A stretch of DNA of 35,203 nt. Source: Pseudomonas sp. GM80. GTDB lineage: Bacteria > Pseudomonadota > Gammaproteobacteria > Pseudomonadales > Pseudomonadaceae. The stretch lies in NCBI RefSeq assembly GCF_000282515.1, contig NZ_AKJD01000170.1:1-35203 (forward strand), written 5' to 3'. Made by a program: the position numbers and the translations under genes. Position 1 is the stretch's first letter; the number at the start of each line of letters is the position of its first letter. This document shows, piece after piece, positions 22,146 through 29,061 of the stretch. The notes below the pieces were generated by a model. The model had not been told where the DNA came from. It did not search any database and saw only the letters and a list, made by a program, of their open reading frames with translations.

Positions 22146-22526
22146 ATGCCGTACCGAATCGCAGCCGACGGGCTGGTGCTGTTTCATTTGTGCTTTATTT
22201 TGTTCGTGCTGTTCGGCGGACTGCTGGTGCTCAAGTGGCCGCGTTTGATGTGGCTGCACTTACCCGCAGCCGCCTGGGGCGTGGCGGTCGAAGTGTTGCA
22301 CCTGACCTGCCCGCTGACGTACTGGGAAAACCTCATGCGCCACGCCGCCGGGCAGACCGAATACGCCGGCGGCTTCATCGAGCATTACATCTGGCCGATC
22401 ATCTACCCGGCCGGGCTCACTCCGCAGATTCAACTGGCGCTTGGCAGCGTGGTGCTGGCGGTCAATTTGCTGGTCTACGGTCGCCTGTTCCGCGCATGGA
22501 AACTGCGCAGCAAGCAGGCGCTTTAA
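22146..22526 (+). CDS. DUF2784 family membrane protein
   Basis: A 126-residue inner-membrane protein with three or four hydrophobic segments. The start (YRIAADGLVLFHLCFILFVL), the central LTCPLTYWENLMR and the FIEHYIWPIIYP block are the DUF2784 pattern. AGGGAG lies six bases before ATG 22146. Function unknown. Its stop codon overlaps the stop of the convergent DUF3087 gene in a shared TTAA (22523-22526). Confidence 0.88.
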   Translation: MPYRIAADGLVLFHLCFILFVLFGGLLVLKWPRLMWLHLPAAAWGVAVEVLHLTCPLTYWENLMRHAAGQTEYAGGFIEHYIWPIIYPAGLTPQIQLALGSVVLAVNLLVYGRLFRAWKLRSKQAL

Positions 22527-23050
22527 CGCGAAGCCTGTTTGAGGTGTTCCAGCCACGCTGGATCCAGGCGCGTCTGTTCGGTATTGAGATCCAGCGCCTG
22601 CATCCGCTCCTTGTGCGCCTCGACTTCGCGCCACAGTTGCCCGTGATCACTGGAGTTGCCATCCAGTTCATGCATCTGCGTCAGCCCCAGATGGTAGAAA
22701 CGCAGCACTTTCATGGCCGTCGGATCATTCTTCTCGACGGCTGCCGTCACCTGATGCATCACATTGGTGATGCTCATCAGGCTGCGCTTGAGCCGCCAGC
22801 TGTACACCGCCGGAGCCATCCAGGTCTGATGCCAGAAGCGCCCGCGCAGCAAACCCGCCGTCAGCAAAAACGCCACAAACACGCCGCCGACATTGAACCG
22901 CAGGTTATCGCCGCCAGGCTCGCCGAACAGCGCCACCGCGACGCTGGAAAACAACATCGCCAGCACCAGGAACAGCACGGCGATGATGATCGTGCTGCGG
23001 CGGGTCTGCTGGCGAAAGGTAGCGGCGTCCATCGGCTGAATCTCGAACAT
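22523..23050 (-). CDS. DUF3087 family membrane protein
   Basis: A 175-residue protein with two adjacent membrane segments (about residues 20-42 and 55-70), a short N-terminal cytoplasmic part (MFEIQPMDAATFRQQTRRS) and a long charged helical C-terminal domain (RFYHLGLTQMHELDGNSSDH onward). This matches DUF3087, of unknown function. ATG 23050 is chosen over GTG 23053; AAGGAAG lies about ten bases upstream. Convergent with DUF2784. Confidence 0.87.
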   Translation of the reverse strand: MFEIQPMDAATFRQQTRRSTIIIAVLFLVLAMLFSSVAVALFGEPGGDNLRFNVGGVFVAFLLTAGLLRGRFWHQTWMAPAVYSWRLKRSLMSITNVMHQVTAAVEKNDPTAMKVLRFYHLGLTQMHELDGNSSDHGQLWREVEAHKERMQALDLNTEQTRLDPAWLEHLKQASR

Positions 23051-23273
23051 CACAAATGACTTCCTTGAGCGACAAAAGGGGCAATCAAAAAAACTCGTCG
23101 GCGCATTATCGCCTCCACGAGGGATTTAGCTATGCTGGGGCTCCTTTTCATCTTTTCAGCGTCCAACGGGGACATGGCGGTACAGCGCAGATCGTGCCAT
23201 CTTCATTCATGGATACACACTATTCGGATGCCATCGCCTAGTCTTGAGATGACATCGTTTTAAGGATCATTGC

Positions 23274-24647
23274 ATGACCCAACGACACGTAATCAATGCC
23301 TCGGTCAGCCCGAAAGGCAGCCTGGAAACCCTTTCTCAACGTGAAGTTCAGCAACTGAGCGAAGCCGGATCCGGCAGCACCTACACCCTCTTCCGCCAGT
23401 GCGCCCTGGCCATCCTCAACACCGGCGCCCATGTTGATAACGCCAAGACCATCCTCGAAGCCTACAAGGACTTCGAAATCCGCATTCACCAACAGGATCG
23501 TGGCGTACGCCTGGAGCTGTTGAACGCTCCGGCCGATGCCTTCGTCGACGGCGAAATGATCGCCAGCACCCGTGAAATGCTCTTCAGCGCCCTGCGCGAC
23601 ATCGTCTACACCGAAAACGAACTCGACAGCCAACGCATCGACCTGACCACCTCGCAAGGCATCAGCGACTACGTCTTCCACCTGCTGCGCAACGCACGCA
23701 CCCTGCGTCCGGGCGTCGAGCCGAAGATCGTCGTGTGCTGGGGCGGCCACTCGATCAACACCGAAGAATACAAATACACCAAGAAAGTCGGCCACGAACT
23801 GGGCCTGCGCAGCCTCGACATCTGCACCGGCTGCGGCCCCGGCGTGATGAAAGGCCCGATGAAAGGCGCGACCATCGCCCACGCCAAACAGCGTATTCAT
23901 GGCGGGCGTTATCTGGGTTTGACCGAGCCGGGCATCATCGCCGCCGAAGCGCCAAACCCGATCGTCAACGAGCTGGTGATTCTGCCGGACATCGAGAAAC
24001 GTCTGGAAGCCTTCGTGCGCGTTGGCCACGGCATCATCATCTTCCCGGGCGGTGCCGGTACCGCTGAAGAATTCCTTTATCTGCTCGGCATCCTGATGCA
24101 CCCGGACAATAAAGGGCTGCCGTTCCCGGTCATTCTCACCGGACCGAAGCACGCTGCGCCGTATCTGGAGCAGCTCGACGCCTTCGTCACCGCCACCCTC
24201 GGTGAAGCCGCCAAGCAGCACTACGAGATCATCATCGACGACCCGGCCGAAGTGGCGCGGCAGATGACTCAAGGCCTGAAAGCGGTGAAGCAGTTCCGTC
24301 GCGAGCGCAACGACGCGTTCCACTTCAACTGGCTGCTGAAGATCGACGAAGGCTTCCAGCGTCCGTTCGATCCGACCCACGAAAACATGGCCAACCTCAA
24401 GCTGCACCGCGACCAGCCACCGCATGAACTGGCGGCGAATCTGCGTCGGGCGTTCTCCGGCATCGTTGCCGGCAACGTCAAGGACAAGGGCATTCGTTTG
24501 ATCGAAGAACACGGGCCGTATCAGATTCGTGGCGACGCAGCGATCATGCAGCCGCTGGATGCACTGCTCAAAGCCTTCGTCGCCCAGCACCGGATGAAAC
24601 TGCCGGGCGGCGCGGCGTACGTGCCGTGCTACCGAGTCGTGGCATAA
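23274..24647 (+). CDS. ppnN: PpnN, pyrimidine/purine nucleotide 5'-monophosphate nucleosidase
   Basis: A 457-residue cytoplasmic enzyme (E. coli YgdH/PpnN is about 454) that hydrolyses nucleoside monophosphates to base and ribose 5-phosphate; the E. coli enzyme is controlled by (p)ppGpp. An N-terminal PpnN-specific domain (ASVSPKGSLETLSQREVQQL) is followed by the LOG lysine-decarboxylase-like fold with CTGCGPGVMKGPMKGA and the PGGAGTAEEFLYLLG catalytic motif, then a C-terminal domain ending in CYRVVA. AAGGA lies eight bases before ATG 23274. Single-gene unit, followed by a REP element. Complete and of normal length. Confidence 0.94.
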   Translation: MTQRHVINASVSPKGSLETLSQREVQQLSEAGSGSTYTLFRQCALAILNTGAHVDNAKTILEAYKDFEIRIHQQDRGVRLELLNAPADAFVDGEMIASTREMLFSALRDIVYTENELDSQRIDLTTSQGISDYVFHLLRNARTLRPGVEPKIVVCWGGHSINTEEYKYTKKVGHELGLRSLDICTGCGPGVMKGPMKGATIAHAKQRIHGGRYLGLTEPGIIAAEAPNPIVNELVILPDIEKRLEAFVRVGHGIIIFPGGAGTAEEFLYLLGILMHPDNKGLPFPVILTGPKHAAPYLEQLDAFVTATLGEAAKQHYEIIIDDPAEVARQMTQGLKAVKQFRRERNDAFHFNWLLKIDEGFQRPFDPTHENMANLKLHRDQPPHELAANLRRAFSGIVAGNVKDKGIRLIEEHGPYQIRGDAAIMQPLDALLKAFVAQHRMKLPGGAAYVPCYRVVA

Positions 24648-24651
24648 CCCC

Positions 24652-24743
24652 CTGCAGGAGCGAGCCTGCTCGCGATGGCGGTCTGTCAATCAGCATCAAT
24701 GTTGATTGATTCGCCGCCATCGCGAGCAGGCTCACTCCTACAG
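24652..24743. repeat. REP-type inverted repeat
   Basis: CTGCAGGAGCGAGCCTGCTC... at 24652 pairs with the inverse ending GAGCAGGCTCACTCCTACAG at 24743; both arms include CGCGATGGCGG. It starts four bases after the ppnN stop and may stabilise or terminate that transcript. Same family as the inner element at 25681-25779. Confidence 0.85.
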
Positions 24744-24864
24744 TTCGCATCCATCCCGCCTACCCGATCCGTCCTGTTTTCTGACACAAAAGCCCCGCAG
24801 ATTCCTCACGACAGCCACCCTCGGCCCGTACTAAGCTGCGCGATTGTTTTTTCAGGGACGTTTC

Positions 24865-25599
24865 ATGAAACGGATTGCCGCGTGTCTGCTCTCGTTGTTG
24901 GCCCTCACGGCCAACGCGGCGGATCTGCAACTGCTCAGCGACAACCACCCGCCCCTGCATTTCCTGCAAGGTGATCAACTGGTCGGCTACGGCGTCGACG
25001 TGGTCCGTGCGCTGGCCGAGCAAACCGGTGATCAGATCCACCTCCAACAAGTGCCGATGTTGCGCGCGCTGCATCTAGCCAGTGAGCATCCGGACACCGG
25101 TGTGTTCACCGTGTTGCGCACCGATGAGCGCGACAATCGCTATCAGTGGGTCGGGCCGTTGATTGAAGTGGAAACTGCCCTGTACGCCCAGGACAACCAA
25201 CACCCGCCGGTGCACGATTTGCGCGAAGCCGATGCGATCGGCCGCATCACCGTGCCGCGCAAATGGCTGGCCTACAGTTTTCTGCAACAGCAAAACCTGA
25301 ACAATCTCTACGGCGTGGAAACACCCGAGCAGATGATGCGTCTGTTCAGTCTTGGCCGAACCGACTTCGTCGTCTCCGACACCTTGTCGATCGCCTCACT
25401 GGCGCGCGGCCAAGGCATGGAACCCGGGCGCTTGCAGTATCAGATCCCGCTGATGAAACAGGACACCTACATCGCCTTCTCGCTGCAAACCGATCCGCAC
25501 CAGGTCGCCCGCTGGCAACGCGCCCTGAACAAACTGCGCGCCAATGGTCGGCTGGAACAACTGCGTCAGCGCTGGCTGGTAGGTGCACTGCCAAGATAA
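24865..25599 (+). CDS. Periplasmic solute-binding protein family 3, orphan
   Basis: A 244-residue protein with a signal peptide (MKRIAACLLSLLALTANA, cleavage before ADL) and a family 3 solute-binding fold: DNHPPLHFLQGDQLVGYGVD, VVRALAEQTG, VFTVLRTDERDNRYQWVGPL and a final RLEQLRQRWL helix. Such proteins often bind polar amino acids. No permease or ATPase gene is near, as for many Pseudomonas orphans of this type, which may instead feed a sensor or another transporter. AGGGA is seven bases before ATG 24865. Confidence 0.87.
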   Translation: MKRIAACLLSLLALTANAADLQLLSDNHPPLHFLQGDQLVGYGVDVVRALAEQTGDQIHLQQVPMLRALHLASEHPDTGVFTVLRTDERDNRYQWVGPLIEVETALYAQDNQHPPVHDLREADAIGRITVPRKWLAYSFLQQQNLNNLYGVETPEQMMRLFSLGRTDFVVSDTLSIASLARGQGMEPGRLQYQIPLMKQDTYIAFSLQTDPHQVARWQRALNKLRANGRLEQLRQRWLVGALPR

Positions 25600-25608
25600 G
25601 TATCGGCT

Positions 25609-25851
25609 GAATTGACGCCATCGCTGGCAAGCCAGCTCCCACAGGGATTCAGGGGGCTCAAGATTAATGGCTACACACAATCCCTTGTAGGAGTGAGCCT
25701 GCTCGCGATCGCGGTTTATCAGCCTGGATGAATGGGGCTGACACACCGCGATCGCGAGCAGGCTCACTCCTACAGGGATCTGGATTGAATGAGGACTTTG
25801 TGGCGGCAGCAGAAACCGTGGGAGTTGGCTTGCCAGCGATGGGGCCAATTC
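25609..25851. repeat. Nested REP cluster: one REP pair inside the loop of another
   Basis: The outer arms are GAATTGACGCCATCGCTGGC... (25609-25645) and the inverse ending GCCAGCGATGGGGCCAATTC (25817-25851), with a few mismatches. Inside the loop sits a second pair of a different family: CTTGTAGGAGTGAGCCTGCT... from 25684 and its inverse to about 25778. It fills nearly all of the 260-base gap between the binding-protein gene and the convergent flavoprotein gene. Confidence 0.85.
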
Positions 25852-25859
25852 AGGCAGCC

Positions 25860-27254
25860 TCAAACCACAAGACGCGCCGCCAGTGCCTTCGCCTGCAACG
25901 CAACATCGGTCACCGCCGTACTCTCCCACCACATCCCCCGCAACGGCGGCCCCATGGCGAACAACCGCTTGGCGGGCACCCCGTTCGCATCCAGCACCGC
26001 GCCTTCAGCCGTCGCTGCAATCCCCAACGCCAACGGCCCCGGTTGCACCAATCCGCGAGCCAGCAACTGTTGCGGCAACGGTCGTGCGACACGCCGCCAG
26101 TCGTACTCGATGCCACTGGAATTGATCAACGCCGCGCCCTGCACGACGCACGTCTCGTGTTCGCCACGACGACGGATGCGGATGCTCACAGCAGCGTTCG
26201 AATCGGGCTCAAGGCCTTTGAACGAGGCTGCGTGAATACGCAGCCGACCTTGGCTGTGCAACCGCTGCAGCAGTTCGGCGCTCAACGGCGGTGAGCGATG
26301 ATGATGGCTCTCCCACCACGGCCGCACGTGACGTACGAATTGTCGACGCTGCACGTCAGTCGCCTGACTCCACAATCGGGCAATGTGCACACGCACGGTG
26401 TCCAGGGGGGCTTGCCAATCGATGCCTTGGGCGATTGCGTCACGACACTGCCGACGTAATTCGCGCAGCAACTGTCGCGGCGAACGGAGGCTGTGATCTT
26501 CGCCCAGAAAATCCACCCAGGCCGGTGGTTGTCGACGTACATGGGGTAACAGGCCGTGCCGGGAAAACACCTCGATCGGCCCGCGATGCCCGGCCTGCTC
26601 CAGTGAGACGACAGCATCGACCATGGTCAGGCCGGAGCCGATGATCAGCACGGTCGATTGCGGATCGAGTTGGCGCATGGCCGCAACGTCCCACGGATCC
26701 AACGCGGCCGCGTTAACGCCGCTGGATTCGGTCTGCGGGGTGCGAGCCGCAGGAAACATGCCTGTTGCAATGACCGCAAACCCGGCCCGCAATCGTTGCC
26801 CATCGCTCAAAGTCAGCTGCACGGCATCGACATCCGCCTGCAGATCAACCACCTCCGCCCGCACATGCTCAACCGTCGAACCGTACGTCGCACCAATCGC
26901 CTGCGCTTCGGCCAAGCGCTGCTGTACATACACACCAAACAGCCCGCGCGGCGGGAACAGTTCACTGATCGGCACAGCCTGTTCGGCCGATTCCGGCCAG
27001 CCACCGGCGGCAATGTGCGCGGTCAGCCATTGCGTCAGGTCATCAGGGTTGTCCGGGTCGACACTCATCCGCGCCGCATTGCCATTGAGCGTATGGCCCA
27101 ACTCGACGGCGCTATAGGCCTCGCCGCGCCCCAACTCGGTACGCGGCTCGACAATCACAATCGTGCGCTGGCCTGGCAGGCGCAGCAGTTGCACCGCCAG
27201 CATCGTGCCGCTGAGGCCCCCGCCAATGATCAGGATGTCTGCGTTCTGACTCAT
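25860..27254 (-). CDS. FAD/NAD(P)-binding protein, YdhS-like
   Basis: A 464-residue flavoprotein of the FAD-NAD(P)-binding (PF13454-like) family. The N-terminal dinucleotide fold is LIIGGGLSGTMLAVQLL (about residues 8-24), then GRGEAYSAVELGHTLN, which is the family signature, and a second nucleotide motif TVLIIGSGLTMVDAVVSLEQ near 200-220. C-terminal INSSGIEYDWRR and MGPPLRGMWWE are also typical. Substrate unknown. Its ATG (27254) abuts the stop of the upstream XRE-cupin regulator (TGAATG), so it is co-transcribed and translationally coupled. Frames on the opposite strand are shadows. Confidence 0.85.
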   Translation of the reverse strand: MSQNADILIIGGGLSGTMLAVQLLRLPGQRTIVIVEPRTELGRGEAYSAVELGHTLNGNAARMSVDPDNPDDLTQWLTAHIAAGGWPESAEQAVPISELFPPRGLFGVYVQQRLAEAQAIGATYGSTVEHVRAEVVDLQADVDAVQLTLSDGQRLRAGFAVIATGMFPAARTPQTESSGVNAAALDPWDVAAMRQLDPQSTVLIIGSGLTMVDAVVSLEQAGHRGPIEVFSRHGLLPHVRRQPPAWVDFLGEDHSLRSPRQLLRELRRQCRDAIAQGIDWQAPLDTVRVHIARLWSQATDVQRRQFVRHVRPWWESHHHRSPPLSAELLQRLHSQGRLRIHAASFKGLEPDSNAAVSIRIRRRGEHETCVVQGAALINSSGIEYDWRRVARPLPQQLLARGLVQPGPLALGIAATAEGAVLDANGVPAKRLFAMGPPLRGMWWESTAVTDVALQAKALAARLVV

Positions 27255-27794
27255 TCAAATCACCACATTACGGACAAACCGCGCCGCGACGTCGCCATCA
27301 TTGCGATAGGTGTGCGGCTGATTGCTGGCGAACATGAAAAACTCGCCGGTGCCAATGTGCTGCGGCTGATCGCCGAGCATCAACGTCAGGCAACCTGCGA
27401 AGACATAAATCTGCTCGCTCCAGCCCTCGGCATCCGGTTGCGAGGGATAGACTTCGCCCGGTTGCAGGCACCACTCCCACTGCTCGACTTCGCGGGTGGC
27501 GGTGGCTTTCGACAGCAGCACCGCTTTGCTGCCCGGAATGGTACCCGCCCACGCCAGCTCATTGATCCGGCTCGGGTCGCGCGCCTCCGGGGCCTGGATC
27601 AAATCACTGAAGGCGACGTCCAGCGCAGCGGCAACGCGATCGAGCGTGGTCAGGCTGACATTTTTCTCACCGGCCTCGATCGCCACCAGCATCCGCCGAC
27701 TGACGCCGGACTTCTCCGCGAGCACGGTCTGACTCATGTCCGCCGCATGACGCAGGCGTCGAACGTTCTGACTGACGTGCTGAAGGACGGACAT
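27255..27794 (-). CDS. XRE-family transcriptional regulator with cupin domain
   Basis: A 179-residue regulator. An N-terminal XRE helix-turn-helix (about residues 5-62: QNVRRLRHAADMSQTVLAEK, SGVSRRMLVAIEAGEKN, LDRVAAALDVAFSDL) is joined to a C-terminal cupin barrel (from about 100) with EQIYVFAGCLTLMLGD and a NQPHTYRNDGD end, the ligand pocket. This SutR/PuuR-like layout senses small molecules. ATG 27794 is chosen because upstream frame (to 28001) lies in the divergent transporter gene. Its ribosome binding site is weak. The operator array between it and eamA suggests autoregulation and control of the exporter and the YdhS-like gene. Confidence 0.9.
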   Translation of the reverse strand: MSVLQHVSQNVRRLRHAADMSQTVLAEKSGVSRRMLVAIEAGEKNVSLTTLDRVAAALDVAFSDLIQAPEARDPSRINELAWAGTIPGSKAVLLSKATATREVEQWEWCLQPGEVYPSQPDAEGWSEQIYVFAGCLTLMLGDQPQHIGTGEFFMFASNQPHTYRNDGDVAARFVRNVVI

Positions 27795-27810
27795 TCTTGG
27801 GCTGGAATCT

Positions 27811-27899
27811 TTGGGCACTATATTGCTCACTCGGTGGGGTTGGGCAGTATACTGCGCAACGTTGGGCGCATTGTGCGTCCTGCCTTTTACAGTGCGCAA
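27811..27899. promoter_or_regulatory. Operator array between XRE-cupin and EamA genes
   Basis: Three related inverted-repeat sites occur in 89 bases: 27811-27830 (TTGGGCACTATATTGCTCAC), 27840-27859 (TTGGGCAGTATACTGCGCAA, 20-bp palindrome with one mismatched pair) and a weaker one at 27862-27880 (TTGGGCGCATTGTGCGTCC). A right half-site GCGCAA lies at 27894-27899. The middle site contains TATACT, a good -10 element, so binding there would block RNA polymerase. The likely ligand is the adjacent XRE-cupin protein. Confidence 0.65.
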
Positions 27900-27903
27900 G
27901 GTC

Positions 27904-28842
27904 ATGACGTCGGTGAACAACTCCCCCACCTCCCTCCGTTTCTCGAAATTCAGCAAAGCCGAATGCGTGCTGGTACTGATCACCATGATCTGGGGCGGCA
28001 CCTTTTTGCTGGTTCAGCACGCGATGACCGTCAGCGGACCAATGTTCTTCGTCGGCCTGCGCTTTGCCGCAGCGGCGTGCATCGTTGCCCTGTTCTCCTG
28101 GCGTCACCTGCGCGACCTGACCCTGTTCGAACTCAAGGCTGGTGCCTTTATCGGCGTGGCGATCATGCTCGGTTACGGCTTGCAGACGGTTGGATTGCAG
28201 ACGATCCCCAGCAGCCAATCGGCGTTTATTACCGCGCTTTACGTGCCGTTCGTGCCGCTGCTGCAATGGCTGGTGCTTGGCCGGCGCCCGGGGTTGATGC
28301 CGAGCATCGGCATCATGTTGGCGTTTACCGGTTTGATGCTGCTGTCGGGGCCATCGGGCGCCGCGCTGAATTTCAGCCCTGGTGAAATTGCCACGCTGAT
28401 CAGCGCCATCGCGATTGCGGCCGAAATTATTCTGATCAGCACCTACGCCGGCCAGGTCGATGTACGCCGGGTGACGGTCGTGCAACTGGCGACGACGTCG
28501 GTGTTGTCGTTTTTGCTGGTGGTGCCGACCGGTGAATTGATTCCGGACTTTTCCTGGACGTTGCTGGTGACTGCGCTGGGGCTGGGCGCGGCGAGTGCGG
28601 CGATTCAGGTGGCGATGAACTGGGCGCAGAAGAGTGTTTCGCCGACTCGGGCGACGTTGATCTATGCCGGTGAGCCGGTGTGGGCAGGGATTGTCGGGCG
28701 AATTGCGGGGGAGCGGCTGCCGGCGATTGCGCTGGTCGGGGCCGGATTGATTGTCGCGGCAGTGATTGTCAGTGAGTTGAAAACCAAGGGTAAGGTTGTT
28801 GCTGAAGTCGATGAAGAGTTGGAGGGTGAAAGCAGCAACTGA
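27904..28842 (+). CDS. EamA/DMT-family transporter
   Basis: A 312-residue drug/metabolite transporter with ten hydrophobic segments in two EamA repeats. The first starts ECVLVLITMIWGGTFLLVQH, and LGYGLQTVGLQTIPSSQSAF is the classic EamA motif; the second repeat begins near the FSPGEIATLISAIAIAAEI stretch and ends IYAGEPVWAGIVGRIAGERL. Probably exports an amino acid or other metabolite. ATG 27904 is chosen because the longer frame from 27811 runs through the operator array; an AAGG lies only three bases upstream. Divergent from the XRE-cupin regulator. The last 20 residues are acidic. Confidence 0.88.
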   Translation: MTSVNNSPTSLRFSKFSKAECVLVLITMIWGGTFLLVQHAMTVSGPMFFVGLRFAAAACIVALFSWRHLRDLTLFELKAGAFIGVAIMLGYGLQTVGLQTIPSSQSAFITALYVPFVPLLQWLVLGRRPGLMPSIGIMLAFTGLMLLSGPSGAALNFSPGEIATLISAIAIAAEIILISTYAGQVDVRRVTVVQLATTSVLSFLLVVPTGELIPDFSWTLLVTALGLGAASAAIQVAMNWAQKSVSPTRATLIYAGEPVWAGIVGRIAGERLPAIALVGAGLIVAAVIVSELKTKGKVVAEVDEELEGESSN

Positions 28843-28852
28843 AAGCAAAATC

Positions 28853-28921
28853 AAAAGATCGCAGCCTGCGGCAGCTCCTACACGGAATTAATGTAGGAGC
28901 TGCCGCAGGCTGCGATCTTTT
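28853..28921. repeat. REP-type inverted repeat
   Basis: AAAAGATCGCAGCCTGCGGC... at 28853-28882 is repeated in perfect inverse at 28892-28921 with a nine-base loop. It starts 11 bases after the eamA stop and may terminate that transcript. Same family as 1-70, 19119-19208 and 35125-35192. Confidence 0.88.
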
Positions 28922-29002
28922 TTCGGCCTCCACGATTCCCTGGAAACAATGCCAAACATAAATATTCAGACTACTTTGTAGGATTCTGAGACATCCTGGC
29001 GT

Positions 29003-29034
29003 TTGGTGATCGGGGAGCTGGCACGTATGATGCT
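29003..29034 (+). promoter_or_regulatory. Candidate promoter of the mrp operon (overlapping sigma-70 and sigma-54 matches)
   Basis: TTGGTG (29003-29008), a 17-base spacer and TATGAT (29026-29031) make a good sigma-70 promoter 30 bases before the first mrp codon. The same bases contain TGGCACGTATGATGCT (29019-29034), which matches the sigma-54 consensus TGGCACG-N4-TTGCW at all but one position with correct GG-N10-GC spacing. Which factor is used cannot be told from the sequence. Confidence 0.55.
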
Positions 29035-29061
29035 TCACAAACTTCCGCAGATTAGAAGCCT

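Noticed and set aside
23056..23241. 61-residue plus-strand frame in the ppnN upstream region
   Set aside because: No ribosome binding site; sequence is low-complexity in residues with no similarity I can see. It is more likely promoter and leader DNA.
23238..24689. 483-residue minus-strand frame covering all of ppnN
   Set aside because: Complementary to a clear PpnN gene. The composition (repeated Val, Gly, Asp and Phe without family motifs) is that of a shadow frame, with no supporting ribosome binding site.
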